Shown here piece after piece: positions 6,412 to 13,768 of a stretch of DNA of 21,823 nt. Both the position numbers and the translations under genes were made by a program. The notes beneath the pieces were generated by a model. It had not been told where the DNA came from, ran no database searches, and worked only from the letters and a program-made list of their open reading frames with translations. Positions within the stretch are counted from its first letter, which is position 1, and each line of letters begins with the position of its first letter. The stretch is from a virus: the IMG/VR virus record IMGVR_UViG_3300035688_000386, positions 1 to 21,823 of that record. One strand, given 5' to 3'.

Positions 6412-6431
6412 CATCATCTCCTACGGCTCGT

Positions 6432-6460
6432 CTACTACACGGGCAAAGAGTTATCGTCAA
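6432..6460 (-). promoter_or_regulatory. promoter-like element, TTGACG-N17-TAGTAG
   Basis: The -35 TTGACG is at 6455-6460 and the -10 TAGTAG at 6432-6437. The TGA stop (6457-6459) of the upstream gene forms part of the -35 box. The -10 is 20 bases from ATG 6411. Confidence 0.65.
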
Positions 6461-6726
6461 CGTCCGCCAGTGAGTGCCGAATACATAAGCTTTGCATGGT
6501 AGCGCTTTCGCGCCTCCTCGCCGTTGAATTTAAAATTCGGATCAACCTGTTCCAGCCTCTCTCTAGGATTTGGAGGAGGTAGGCCGTCTCTGATGGCCAT
6601 CACGCACGCACTGGACGAGATTCCATGGTTGGCGAGCGAGACGGCGGCAGAGATCTCCGACGCGTCTTCTACGTGGCCAACGCGTCGGACTTCAAGATCG
6701 ATCTGCAGATAGATAGTCCATCCCAT
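6457..6726 (-). CDS. small unknown phage protein, 89 aa
   Basis: The product is 89 residues with a mixed alpha/beta pattern: MGWTIYLQIDLEV strand, DASEISAAVSLANHG helix, SSACVMAIRDGLPPP, and a C-terminal helix ending ALTGGR. The ribosome site is weak. ATG 6726 lies 9 bases after the stop of the gene before it, so translation probably depends on coupling to that gene. Position places it among head or neck proteins, but the family is not recognised. Confidence 0.55.
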   Translation of the reverse strand: MGWTIYLQIDLEVRRVGHVEDASEISAAVSLANHGISSSACVMAIRDGLPPPNPRERLEQVDPNFKFNGEEARKRYHAKLMYSALTGGR

Positions 6727-6737
6727 CTAAGCGCTGT

Positions 6738-7160
6738 CTACTTCTTGCCGCCCGCGATCGACCCGCCCATCTTCTTGTAAACGTGCGTCACGACAGCATA
6801 TGGCTGGTCATATTTCTCTGACCTGCCATCCTCATCGACGCCCACGGCTTCTTTGGCGCGACTCCAGATGTCCTCATCATCCACCCATTGAGGAGGATTA
6901 TTCTCGGCCGTAACTTTCTTCGCCAACTTCATCAGCCGACGATCGCCCTTCCCCCGACTGATCTTCTCGGCGATCTCGTCGACATCCACCTCCGGATCTT
7001 CGTCTTCATCGTCGTCGGTCTCACCCTCATCATCGCCCTGGTCGGCAGTCTCATCGTCTTTGTCCTCCGGCTCTGGCTTCGGCCTTTCTTTCGGAGTGAA
7101 TGGGCTGCGCGTACGTTGACGAGCGAATTCCTGCAACTGTTTGGGTGGGATCCTAGACAT
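6738..7160 (-). CDS. acidic phage protein with conserved C-terminal Trp-Lys segment
   Basis: I start at ATG 7160 (MSRIPPKQLQEF) because AAGGAG stands 7 bases before it and a promoter-like element just upstream; the extension to 7211 would run through the promoter. The 140-residue product has a basic start, a very acidic stretch (about 30-68, nearly all Asp and Glu) and a C-terminal block DIWSRAKEAVG ... YAVVTHVYKKMGG. Short segments of the W-KA-...-V-IYKKMGG type recur in phage structural genes as I remember them. It may bind basic partners or DNA-free head interior surfaces; function is not established. Confidence 0.6.
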   Translation of the reverse strand: MSRIPPKQLQEFARQRTRSPFTPKERPKPEPEDKDDETADQGDDEGETDDDEDEDPEVDVDEIAEKISRGKGDRRLMKLAKKVTAENNPPQWVDDEDIWSRAKEAVGVDEDGRSEKYDQPYAVVTHVYKKMGGSIAGGKK

Positions 7161-7182
7161 TGAGTTTCTCCTTGATGCCCTA

Positions 7183-7211
7183 CTACTACGTCGGCCCGCG
7201 AAGTCGGTCAA
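7183..7211 (-). promoter_or_regulatory. promoter-like element, TTGACC-N17-TAGTAG
   Basis: The -35 TTGACC is at 7206-7211 and the -10 TAGTAG at 7183-7188. The TAG triplet occurs three times in a row (down to 7180), so a second register with a 20-base spacer also exists. ATG 7160 lies 22 bases downstream, behind AAGGAG. Confidence 0.6.
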
Positions 7212-7278
7212 GGATCGGGATGGCAGGGTCGGGTGCGGCTCGTCGAGTGTAGATTCCCAAGAGTGGCGCTGTAAAAAA

Positions 7279-8256
7279 TTACAGGAATATTCTATGGCCG
7301 TCTTGCCAGCGCCACCCAGGAATTCCCCAGTCGCGACGCCATGGGATGAGCGAGCTGCGATCGTTGGGTCTCATAGGTGGGTGAGCCCACGACCGACCGA
7401 CGAATCGCGCACACGCCTTGAGCTCTTTCGGGTCGTCAAGAAGATCCGCATAGTCGTTGGGGAAGATGAACATGCTACCAGGTGGGACAACCTGTCCGTG
7501 CATTACAACAGAATCACCGGCCACCCTGAGATCGAGTCTCTGGCCGGTCGCATCGTCTATGTATTCCGTCCATCTCATCTCCAGGTCTGGCAGCTCCTCG
7601 GCCGACGCCTCGATCGCGTCCGCCTGTGCGCTATTGTAAGCCCAAAGCGACTCTGTCCGGACAATCCGCTCGGCCTGCCACCGCCCATCGCCCAGTGCGT
7701 CCATCACGTCGTCGATCGTTTCGCCCATCGACCGGCCGGACAGGAGTGCCAACGACATCACCTGTTCTGTCGCATCAGCCGCCCGGACTGCCATCTTTGC
7801 CGACAATTCTGTGTGTGCGGCGTGCATGCGATGCTTCCGGATCAATGATGCAGGGCTGTCTCCGTGAATGATTCCAGAAAACCTGCCCGCCTCATCGATC
7901 GGCAGGATGACCTCGGCGCCCCGAAAGTGTCGCTCGAGACGTGCAATGTCCTTAGAGACCGCCCGGACCGCCTCGACCTGGGCCTCGCGAGTCAGATCCC
8001 CCAGGTGCCCGGCAAGTCTGAGGGTGAGCAGCGCCTGGCCTTGTTTGACCTGAGCTAGAAAAATTCTGAGTTGGTGGGCCGTGAACTGATTGCTTGACCG
8101 TCCTCCGAGAGCTCGCAGACGACGTTCGACCAGTCGGACGACATCATCATAGAGATCCCTGGCTCGTCTCACTCCGCCGCGCTCGACCACGCGAGCCAGA
8201 CGCCGTCGATGTTCGTTGAGGATGGACTCAATAGGGGATGGTTTTTTGAGGGCCAT
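7279..8256 (-). CDS. MuF-like head morphogenesis protein
   Basis: I start at ATG 8256 (MALKKPSPIES), which overlaps the TGA of the preceding gene by one base (TGATG). The 325-residue protein has a long helical N-terminal region and a MuF-type C-terminal region. That region carries an Arg-Thr-Glu motif with RTESLWAYNSAQ at about 200-211 and a DDATGQRLDLR...H block at about 234-253 that matches the usual D-x-R ... H pattern. Proteins of this family (Mu gpF / SPP1 gp7) are minor head proteins near the portal, present in a few copies. The usual order is portal followed closely by MuF; here eight genes, including a sugar-modification cassette, lie between them. The stop falls in a small hairpin (7269-7284). 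Confidence 0.75.
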   Translation of the reverse strand: MALKKPSPIESILNEHRRRLARVVERGGVRRARDLYDDVVRLVERRLRALGGRSSNQFTAHQLRIFLAQVKQGQALLTLRLAGHLGDLTREAQVEAVRAVSKDIARLERHFRGAEVILPIDEAGRFSGIIHGDSPASLIRKHRMHAAHTELSAKMAVRAADATEQVMSLALLSGRSMGETIDDVMDALGDGRWQAERIVRTESLWAYNSAQADAIEASAEELPDLEMRWTEYIDDATGQRLDLRVAGDSVVMHGQVVPPGSMFIFPNDYADLLDDPKELKACARFVGRSWAHPPMRPNDRSSLIPWRRDWGIPGWRWQDGHRIFL

Positions 8257-9890
8257 CAACCGCACCACAATCCAGAGCAAGCCAGACAGACTGCCGGCAA
8301 TTTTCTGTCGCCCGTCTGGCACAATCTCAAGGCAGAAAAATATTGTCCCCGCCAATCAATGTGCTCAACGCGACCATTATCGGAGGACGGTCCGGCGCAT
8401 CTCCTGCAGCCGGTGATTGACCCATCGCCGTCGACTCCGATCACACGAAAAGGAGACGCACATCTTAATGGTGTCGGTGAGTCGAACACGATTGGCACTG
8501 GCCAGAGGTCGACAATAGAAGAGTTCGTCAACTCTCGGGCTTTCTCGATCTCGTGCGCCTCATCACTTCCCTCGATGATCGCGTTAGCTCGAAAATACCT
8601 TGACTCATGCCCGCCATGGGGGAGCAGACTGAATAGTCGAACATGCCGAGCGCCGAGCAAGACCGACAAGTCGATGAACTCCCGAATCTTCGCCGCATTC
8701 CTACGGGTGATCACAAACGAGACAGCGGTCTCTACCCCCGCACGCACACACGCGCGGATACCAGAGAGAACTGCATCAAATTGGTCGACTCTGGTCATCA
8801 GCGCGTATTCTTCTCTTGTCGATGAATTAAGCGAGACGTTGACGAACACGGGATGGGATAGGGCAATCTCATCGACTCTCTTCTGCAGAAGAACCCCGTT
8901 GGTGAACAAACTGAATCTGATTCCCCTCTTCAACAACACACCCATGACACCCGACAGTCCAGGGTGGAGCAGCGGCTCGCCGAACCCACCGATTGAACAC
9001 TCTCGGATCGTCGGAAAGCGGTCGATCATTTTCTCGACAGTCAAGGGCGCTATGTCCGCAAACTTCCGAACTCCGGATTCCTGGCGGAGGCAGAACTCGC
9101 ATTTCAGATTGCACCTCGATGTCGGGTAGACGATCAACTCTGTCGGACCGTCAGAAAATTCTCCGACGTAAGAGGCAATCCGACGATAGTCCTGGTTGGC
9201 CTCCCGAAAATCTATCTCACGCTCTTCTGCGGATGTCCCGACAAGCCCGGCGATCGCACCGAGATATGCCGCCTGGTTGATCGGCGTCGGAACCTCCCGC
9301 CATCGGAGTTCTAGCACGCGCGGGTAGTCTGCTACCCACGCCATCCATGGATAACGACGGTGTTTGTGCATCAATCTCTGCCATCGACGGAACGCCATCT
9401 CGGGAGTCTGGAGAGAATAGTGAAGACCGACACATCCATCACGATCGTGTGGTACGTCTGAGAGGAACGTCCTGTATCCTCTGGATTCTAGATCTTTAAC
9501 TTGTGGAACCTCACACGACATCACATCCGACCTGTATGGGGTACTGCGCATCAGAGAGAGTCGGTAGCACTTGAGACCGACGATCGGTCGATCTTCCGCG
9601 TCGCCCCATAGCCAGGAAATATAGATGGCCGTCTTTTCAGACTGAGACTTTAGACCCTCGTAGACCGTCCTGATCGCCCGCGGGTTCAACAACATATCGG
9701 CGTCGACCTGCACGTAATAGTCGGTCTGACACCGATCGATCATCTGCTGGAATGCGACGTTCAGCGGTGCGACGTCGTGTATGATCTCAAGCGTAAACTC
9801 ACAATCCTGGTTGTAGAGTCGTCTTAAACACGTAGGCGTTGACGGCTCTCCAGTGGTGATCAAAAAAACCGTAAGGTCTGCTTTTGACAT
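8256..9890 (-). CDS. fusion of GT2-type glycosyltransferase and radical SAM/SPASM enzyme
   Basis: The 544-residue product has two parts. Residues about 5-215 look like a GT-A glycosyltransferase, with a strand-helix start, the segment TDYYVQVDADMLL (DAD metal motif at 63-65) and no membrane helix. Residues about 245-544 are a radical SAM enzyme. The CX3CX2C cluster is C260, C264 and C267, followed by GGFGEP at 301-306 and a SPASM-like cysteine-rich tail (C477, C495, C498, C524, C535, C538, C543) that may bind an auxiliary FeS cluster. SPASM enzymes usually modify peptides, sometimes sugars. One protein could therefore transfer a sugar and perform radical chemistry on the same substrate. ATG 9890 follows AAGG, just after the upstream GT stop. 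Confidence 0.75.
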   Translation of the reverse strand: MSKADLTVFLITTGEPSTPTCLRRLYNQDCEFTLEIIHDVAPLNVAFQQMIDRCQTDYYVQVDADMLLNPRAIRTVYEGLKSQSEKTAIYISWLWGDAEDRPIVGLKCYRLSLMRSTPYRSDVMSCEVPQVKDLESRGYRTFLSDVPHDRDGCVGLHYSLQTPEMAFRRWQRLMHKHRRYPWMAWVADYPRVLELRWREVPTPINQAAYLGAIAGLVGTSAEEREIDFREANQDYRRIASYVGEFSDGPTELIVYPTSRCNLKCEFCLRQESGVRKFADIAPLTVEKMIDRFPTIRECSIGGFGEPLLHPGLSGVMGVLLKRGIRFSLFTNGVLLQKRVDEIALSHPVFVNVSLNSSTREEYALMTRVDQFDAVLSGIRACVRAGVETAVSFVITRRNAAKIREFIDLSVLLGARHVRLFSLLPHGGHESRYFRANAIIEGSDEAHEIEKARELTNSSIVDLWPVPIVFDSPTPLRCASPFRVIGVDGDGSITGCRRCAGPSSDNGRVEHIDWRGQYFSALRLCQTGDRKLPAVCLACSGLWCG

Positions 9891-9896
9891 CGTGCC

Positions 9897-10850
9897 TTAT
9901 CCTATCGCGAGCGCTCTCTCCAAACACGTCCTCCAGCTCTTGACCCTGATAGTCCAGTCGTATGTCATGGCCGACAATCTCGCCCGGTCACCCATTGAGT
10001 TTATTTTTGGATCGATCGACATACGGGAGATCGCGTCGGCAAACGCATCGACAGACCTGTCGACGATACGGCCATTCTGACAGTCGACGACGATATTCGG
10101 GACGATCCCCACGTTGGTTGAGATCACTGGCCTCCCACAGGCCATCGCCTCCAATATTGGGTTAGGTGTCCCCTCGGTCTTGCTCGCGCATAGACAGACG
10201 GAGATCCTTGAATACCAGGATGGCATCTCGTCCGGCGGTATCTGTCTCTCCACCCGGTCGGCGACAAGCAGCGGTACTCCAGCCCGTGAGCATGCCTCAC
10301 GAATAATTTTTACCCCCTTGACGTCCGGGTTGAACGGCGGCGGATTGTAGTATGGACAGTGATCGCTATTCCCGACCCACCCGACGGTGAACTTGTCCGG
10401 CAGTGGCATTTGACAAAACACATTGGTGTCCACCCCGTCCTCTACTAGACAGACTGGCAGGTTACCGTGTGGAACAACCCGACCAAGCCATTCGTTAGAG
10501 ACGGCCAGCAAGTTTGCGTGCTTGAGGGCGAGTGCGAACTTTACATTGCCGACGTTCTTCCACTCTCCGATCGAGTCGTCAGTCCATGAATATCCATCAT
10601 AGACACACAAGATTGTCCTGTTCGCTCGAACGCGCGCCATGCTGTTGTAAAGAGCCGATGGCCACCAAAAAAGCACAAGCAGATCAACACGAATTTTAGG
10701 ACCGGGCTTCTCCAGCTCCGACAGACAGCAGACGGAGAAATCAAACTCATCCGAGAGTGCGGAGACGATCTGTCTGGTCGTCCGATCGAACGCCCAGCCC
10801 AGACTATCAATGACGAGCAGAACTTTTGGTTTTAAGAGAGGGCGGTCCAT
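9897..10850 (-). CDS. GT-B glycosyltransferase (GT4-like), second of a tandem pair
   Basis: I start at ATG 10850, behind GGAGG with an 8-base spacer, overlapping the previous gene by 19 bases. The 317-residue protein has an N-terminal Rossmann-like start (KPKVLLVIDSLGWAFD), an EDGVDTNVF segment at 137-145, FTVGWVGNS, and the nucleotide-sugar site EGTPNPILEAMACGRPV at 226-242 typical of GT4. Such enzymes move a sugar from a nucleotide donor; donor and acceptor cannot be read from sequence. It is clearly paralogous to the gene before it (shared GWAFD, FWW, YDG-SWT, EDGVDT, VGWVGNS, EGTPNP). Confidence 0.8.
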   Translation of the reverse strand: MDRPLLKPKVLLVIDSLGWAFDRTTRQIVSALSDEFDFSVCCLSELEKPGPKIRVDLLVLFWWPSALYNSMARVRANRTILCVYDGYSWTDDSIGEWKNVGNVKFALALKHANLLAVSNEWLGRVVPHGNLPVCLVEDGVDTNVFCQMPLPDKFTVGWVGNSDHCPYYNPPPFNPDVKGVKIIREACSRAGVPLLVADRVERQIPPDEMPSWYSRISVCLCASKTEGTPNPILEAMACGRPVISTNVGIVPNIVVDCQNGRIVDRSVDAFADAISRMSIDPKINSMGDRARLSAMTYDWTIRVKSWRTCLERALAIG

Positions 10851-11743
10851 AAGGCGGTCCTCCAGTAGGATATTTTGGACCGCCAATCATGCGCCTCTGC
10901 CGCAAGTCGCGCAAGCTTTCCCATATGATGCAGGTCGTGATGATCTTTGAGTTTCGTCAGGGCATCGACGATCGAATCGACACACCTGTTGACGACATAT
11001 CCGTTGCGCTCGTTGATGACCACCCGGCGGACCAACCCGACGTTGGTCGTGATGACGGGTCGACCGCACGCCATCGCCTCAAGCACTGGATTGGGTGTCC
11101 CCTCGCACGAGCTGGCACACACATAGGCGGAGATCTTTGAATACCAGTCGGGCATCTGCTCGAATGCGATCTTTCGAGCTCGCCCCTGCCTGCCGGCGAC
11201 GTCCAGGGTGATCAGACGGACGCCCGCACGATCACATGCCTCGACGATCAACTCCAACCCCTTGATCCCCCTAGATGATGACCTGCTTGCCCCGTGAGAA
11301 CTATTACCCACCCAGCCGACCGCGAATTCTTCTGGCCACTGTCCGGTCGGCCTGAATAGTTCGGTGTCTACCCCGTCCTCGATTATCGTGACCGGCTTAA
11401 TCGACCAGGGGATGATCCGTGCGAGCGCCTCGTTGGCGACAGCGAGAAGGTCAGACTGTAGATAGTTCAGACGAAATTGGCGCATCCCATCCTCGGTCGT
11501 CCACGAGTGGCCATCGTACAGACAGGTGAGGACGCGCTTGACCTTCAGGTTCGCACGCAAAAGCGATGCATAGCCCCACCAAAAAACGACCACCATGTCG
11601 GTCTCGCCCTCAACTATCCTGTCTTGTATCCCGACAGAGAAGTCGAACTCGTGGCCTAAGTGTCGGATGAGTGTCTGGGCAATATGGTCGAACGCCCAGC
11701 CGGGGCGGTCGATGGCGAGCAGGACGCGCGGTATTGACGACAT
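10832..11743 (-). CDS. GT-B glycosyltransferase (GT4-like), first of a tandem pair
   Basis: I start at ATG 11743; the TTG just before it is possible, and the ribosome site is weak either way. The 303-residue product has the same layout as its downstream paralog: PRVLLAIDRPGWAFD at the N-terminus, VVVFWWG, CLYDGHSW, EDGVDTELF at 122-130, AVGWVGNS, and EGTPNPVLEAMACGRPV at 214-230 with the conserved Glu pair of GT4 enzymes. No membrane segment is present, so it should be cytosolic. Its gene follows the unknown gene at 11774 by 30 bases and overlaps the next GT by 19 bases. The three sugar genes form one cassette. Confidence 0.8.
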   Translation of the reverse strand: MSSIPRVLLAIDRPGWAFDHIAQTLIRHLGHEFDFSVGIQDRIVEGETDMVVVFWWGYASLLRANLKVKRVLTCLYDGHSWTTEDGMRQFRLNYLQSDLLAVANEALARIIPWSIKPVTIIEDGVDTELFRPTGQWPEEFAVGWVGNSSHGASRSSSRGIKGLELIVEACDRAGVRLITLDVAGRQGRARKIAFEQMPDWYSKISAYVCASSCEGTPNPVLEAMACGRPVITTNVGLVRRVVINERNGYVVNRCVDSIVDALTKLKDHHDLHHMGKLARLAAEAHDWRSKISYWRTALWTALS

Positions 11744-11773
11744 CAAAGCTTGTGTCTCGGTCCGGGGTCGCGA

Positions 11774-12259
11774 CTAGGCAATCACCCACGCTCCGCCGGC
11801 GATCGTGACGGTCTTGATCTCTCCGGTCGTCTGGTCGTAGAAGCGCATCGAGTTGACCAGCGGGGGGTTCGACCCGTCGATGACGATGAATGATGTTCCG
11901 CTTCCAACGTACATTGCCGGCGCGCCGATCACCAGCTTGTCGGCGTCCATGTCGTCAACGTTGGTGACGTCCTGGTCGTGCATGTCGAGTGCCGAGGATG
12001 CAGCTCCGATGGCGGTCTTGACCGCCGTAAATCCAACGGCCGCTTCGAGCGAGGCGAGCGTCACCGCGTCTGCCTGACCGTCCGGGACAGTCTTGAGCCT
12101 CATATCTGTCGGAATATTCGAGGCCCCACCGAATGCGGTGATCACGGCCGACTTTGTGGCCGCGATGATCACGCTAGCGTTCGGGGCGAGAATTCTTGAC
12201 TCGTAAGGGGCCGGGAGCGGCATGTTGCTTTCAGAGTAGTTGGTTACCATACAGGCCAT
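11774..12259 (-). CDS. unknown phage protein, possibly virion-associated
   Basis: The 161-residue protein begins MACMVTNYSESNMPLPAPYESRIL and continues with an Ala/Val-rich central region (APNASVIIAATKSAVITAFGG), a helical middle part and a strand-rich end (FIVIDGSNPP, MRFYDQTTGEIKTVTI). The C-terminal style recalls short beta-repeat virion proteins, but I recognise no family. ATG 12259 has AAGGA about 8 bases upstream. It stands directly downstream of a promoter-like element and upstream of the glycosyltransferases, so a protein that is itself glycosylated is a natural but untested idea. Confidence 0.55.
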   Translation of the reverse strand: MACMVTNYSESNMPLPAPYESRILAPNASVIIAATKSAVITAFGGASNIPTDMRLKTVPDGQADAVTLASLEAAVGFTAVKTAIGAASSALDMHDQDVTNVDDMDADKLVIGAPAMYVGSGTSFIVIDGSNPPLVNSMRFYDQTTGEIKTVTIAGGAWVIA

Positions 12260-12301
12260 GGTTCAATTCCTTTTTTATGAGTGTTCTCGATCAACGGATG
12301 T

Positions 12302-12330
12302 CTACTACGAGAGCACAACGATAAGGTCAA
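12302..12330 (-). promoter_or_regulatory. promoter-like element, TTGACC-N17-TAGTAG
   Basis: The -35 TTGACC is at 12325-12330 and the -10 TAGTAG at 12302-12307. The TGA stop (12327-12329) of the upstream cysteine-cluster gene lies inside the -35 box. It would drive the gene at 11774 and the sugar-modification cassette; the leader would be about 36 bases. Confidence 0.65.
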
Positions 12331-12755
12331 GCCTCGTCGTCTTCTGCTTCTTCTGGCTGTTCGTCTTTTGTCTGACCACCGGTCGCCTCGAACTCCTCGG
12401 ACGGAGGAAATCTTTGAGATGATGGGTCGGAGGGCGCGAACAAACAACAGCATCCATGATCGCGGTCGACCGCCGCGCGGACCTGCTCGTGTAGACACAC
12501 ACCGTCGTCGGTCGCAAACCTACAGGTGCCGCACGAGAATGCACCGGCCTGATCGACCAGCTCAACATAATTGACGGACGGGCAGAGTAGGCGGGCTTTC
12601 TGGGCCTCATCGCTCACGGGGTCGGCGAGTGCGTCGCGGATTTCCTCCGCCTCATCTTCGTCAAACCGTTGTGTTCCGCCGGGGGGAGTGATTTCAAGAG
12701 AATTCCATCTCTGTGGACTCTGTAGGAATGCTTGGAGCTTTTTAATGTCGATCAT
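12327..12755 (-). CDS. cysteine-cluster phage protein, possible metal or FeS binding
   Basis: I start at ATG 12755, which follows AAGGAG with a 7-base spacer and overlaps the HNH gene by 14 bases; a longer in-frame extension would run through that gene. The 142-residue product has an acidic N-terminal helix region, then a cluster of cysteines (C58, C75, C78, C87, C102, C103, C104) within GTCRFATDDGVC ... DHGCCCLFAP, and a Glu-rich tail. The spacing suggests a zinc or iron-sulfur site, and small proteins of this style occur beside phage structural genes as I recall them. No enzyme activity can be inferred. Confidence 0.6.
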   Translation of the reverse strand: MIDIKKLQAFLQSPQRWNSLEITPPGGTQRFDEDEAEEIRDALADPVSDEAQKARLLCPSVNYVELVDQAGAFSCGTCRFATDDGVCLHEQVRAAVDRDHGCCCLFAPSDPSSQRFPPSEEFEATGGQTKDEQPEEAEDDEA

Positions 12756-13185
12756 GATTTTTCTCCTTGTTGATCTCCGACTTTGGCTCGTTCGCCCGAT
12801 CTTCGTCATGAATATCGTCGTGACACCCGGGAGATCCGTCCGGCTGGTCCGCACATAATGTCACGAGATTTTTTGGATCATTTTTTTTGCCCATCTTCGC
12901 GAGATACTTTGACTGAGGATTATCGAGGTGTCCTTTGTGGTGCAGTGTCAGATTCTTTTTTGCCGAACATCTCTTGCACTGATAGTGGTCACGCCTGAAA
13001 ACATACAGGCATAAAGACGAAGGAAGTCCGCCCTTTCCGTCACTCTCAAGCGTCGCCCCGTGCTCTTTGGCTTCCCTCTGTAGTATCTTGAGCGCGCGAA
13101 TCTCGTCTGGGCTCTGTCTGTCCTCGCGTTTTTTCTTCTCCGACTCTCGATTTTCAGTCACAAGTTTTTTTAGCGCTTCTCCCAC
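12742..13185 (-). CDS. HNH endonuclease
   Basis: This 147-residue protein has a charged helical N-terminus and a complete HNH module: two cysteines (C70, C73), the HH pair (H82, H83), the NLVTLC block (N106-C111), and C121 with H122 and H126. HNH proteins of this type lie beside terminase genes in many tailed phages and may act in packaging-linked cleavage or as homing nucleases. GTG 13185 is used, with GGAG 6 bases upstream overlapping the TGA of the gene before it. Compared with the HNH-like gene at 2284, this one keeps the first catalytic histidines. Confidence 0.8.
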   Translation of the reverse strand: MGEALKKLVTENRESEKKKREDRQSPDEIRALKILQREAKEHGATLESDGKGGLPSSLCLYVFRRDHYQCKRCSAKKNLTLHHKGHLDNPQSKYLAKMGKKNDPKNLVTLCADQPDGSPGCHDDIHDEDRANEPKSEINKEKNHDRH

Positions 13186-13188
13186 GGC

Positions 13189-13719
13189 TCACTCCTTGAC
13201 GGTCGTCTTTGTCTCACACACGGTCTCGTCTGTCTTCGCCGGCGCGATCGTCTCCGTCTTTGCCATGTTCCTGACCGCCGTCTCGACCGTCTCTGTCACC
13301 TGGGCACTCACGGGATTAAGATTTTCTGGAGGCTCAAGGATCTCGACGAGCAATGATTCCCGGAGAGCGCGTGGAATTCGTCTTGACGGGTGCGCGGCCG
13401 CCCGCTCGGCCGCCGGGCGACACCGATCACACGTGCCGACATCGGAGATGACCGCCAAGTCGCCGAACTTGGTCGGGATGGTTGGCACCACTCCGGGCGT
13501 CGGGCTGTTGACCATCAATGCGCCCAGTAGATCTGGCGCATGGGCGAGCAGATCTTTGATTGGCGCGAGTGTGCGAATCCGCGTCGATGCCGGTCGACCG
13601 CAGCCAAGGCATGGTCGGCGCACGCCGAGCGCGATATGGAGCTCGCGTGGGGTCATCAACCCACCCATAAATTTCTTGACCTGCGTTGGCCATCGTTTTT
13701 TGCCGTTAATTTTTTTCAT
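13189..13719 (-). CDS. putative zinc-ribbon phage protein
   Basis: The product is 176 residues: a basic start, a helical segment with MTPRELHIALG, and two CxxC pairs (C37/C40 and C97/C100) that could bind one zinc ion. The last third is low-complexity, rich in Thr, Glu, Val and Ala. ATG 13719 has GGAG with an 8-base spacer, but that site can pair with TCTCC just upstream to form a hairpin. The stop overlaps the HNH gene's ribosome site. Function unknown. Confidence 0.6.
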   Translation of the reverse strand: MKKINGKKRWPTQVKKFMGGLMTPRELHIALGVRRPCLGCGRPASTRIRTLAPIKDLLAHAPDLLGALMVNSPTPGVVPTIPTKFGDLAVISDVGTCDRCRPAAERAAAHPSRRIPRALRESLLVEILEPPENLNPVSAQVTETVETAVRNMAKTETIAPAKTDETVCETKTTVKE

Positions 13720-13725
13720 GGACAG

Positions 13726-13740
13726 ATCTCCCGCGCGGAG
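13726..13740 (-). promoter_or_regulatory. hairpin covering the ribosome site of the zinc-ribbon gene
   Basis: On the minus strand TCTCC pairs with GGAGA around a GCGCG loop, and the GGGAG ribosome site of the gene starting at 13719 forms its 3' arm. A second perfect hairpin (ATCGCC/GGCGAT with a 4-base loop) lies just before it at 13744-13759. Together they fill most of the 49-base gap after the HAD gene and could limit translation. Confidence 0.4.
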
Positions 13741-13743
13741 ACC

Positions 13744-13759
13744 ATCGCCTTTAGGCGAT
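13744..13759 (-). repeat. small perfect hairpin in intergenic gap
   Basis: The minus strand reads ATCGCC TAAA GGCGAT, a 6-pair stem with a 4-base loop. No T-run follows, so a terminator is unlikely. It directly precedes the hairpin that covers the next ribosome site. Confidence 0.5.
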
Positions 13760-13768
13760 TGTGATTGT

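Noticed and set aside
8209-9129. 306-codon plus-strand frame
   Set aside because: It is antisense to the radical SAM/SPASM domain and reads as low-complexity, Ser/Thr/Pro-rich sequence without motifs.
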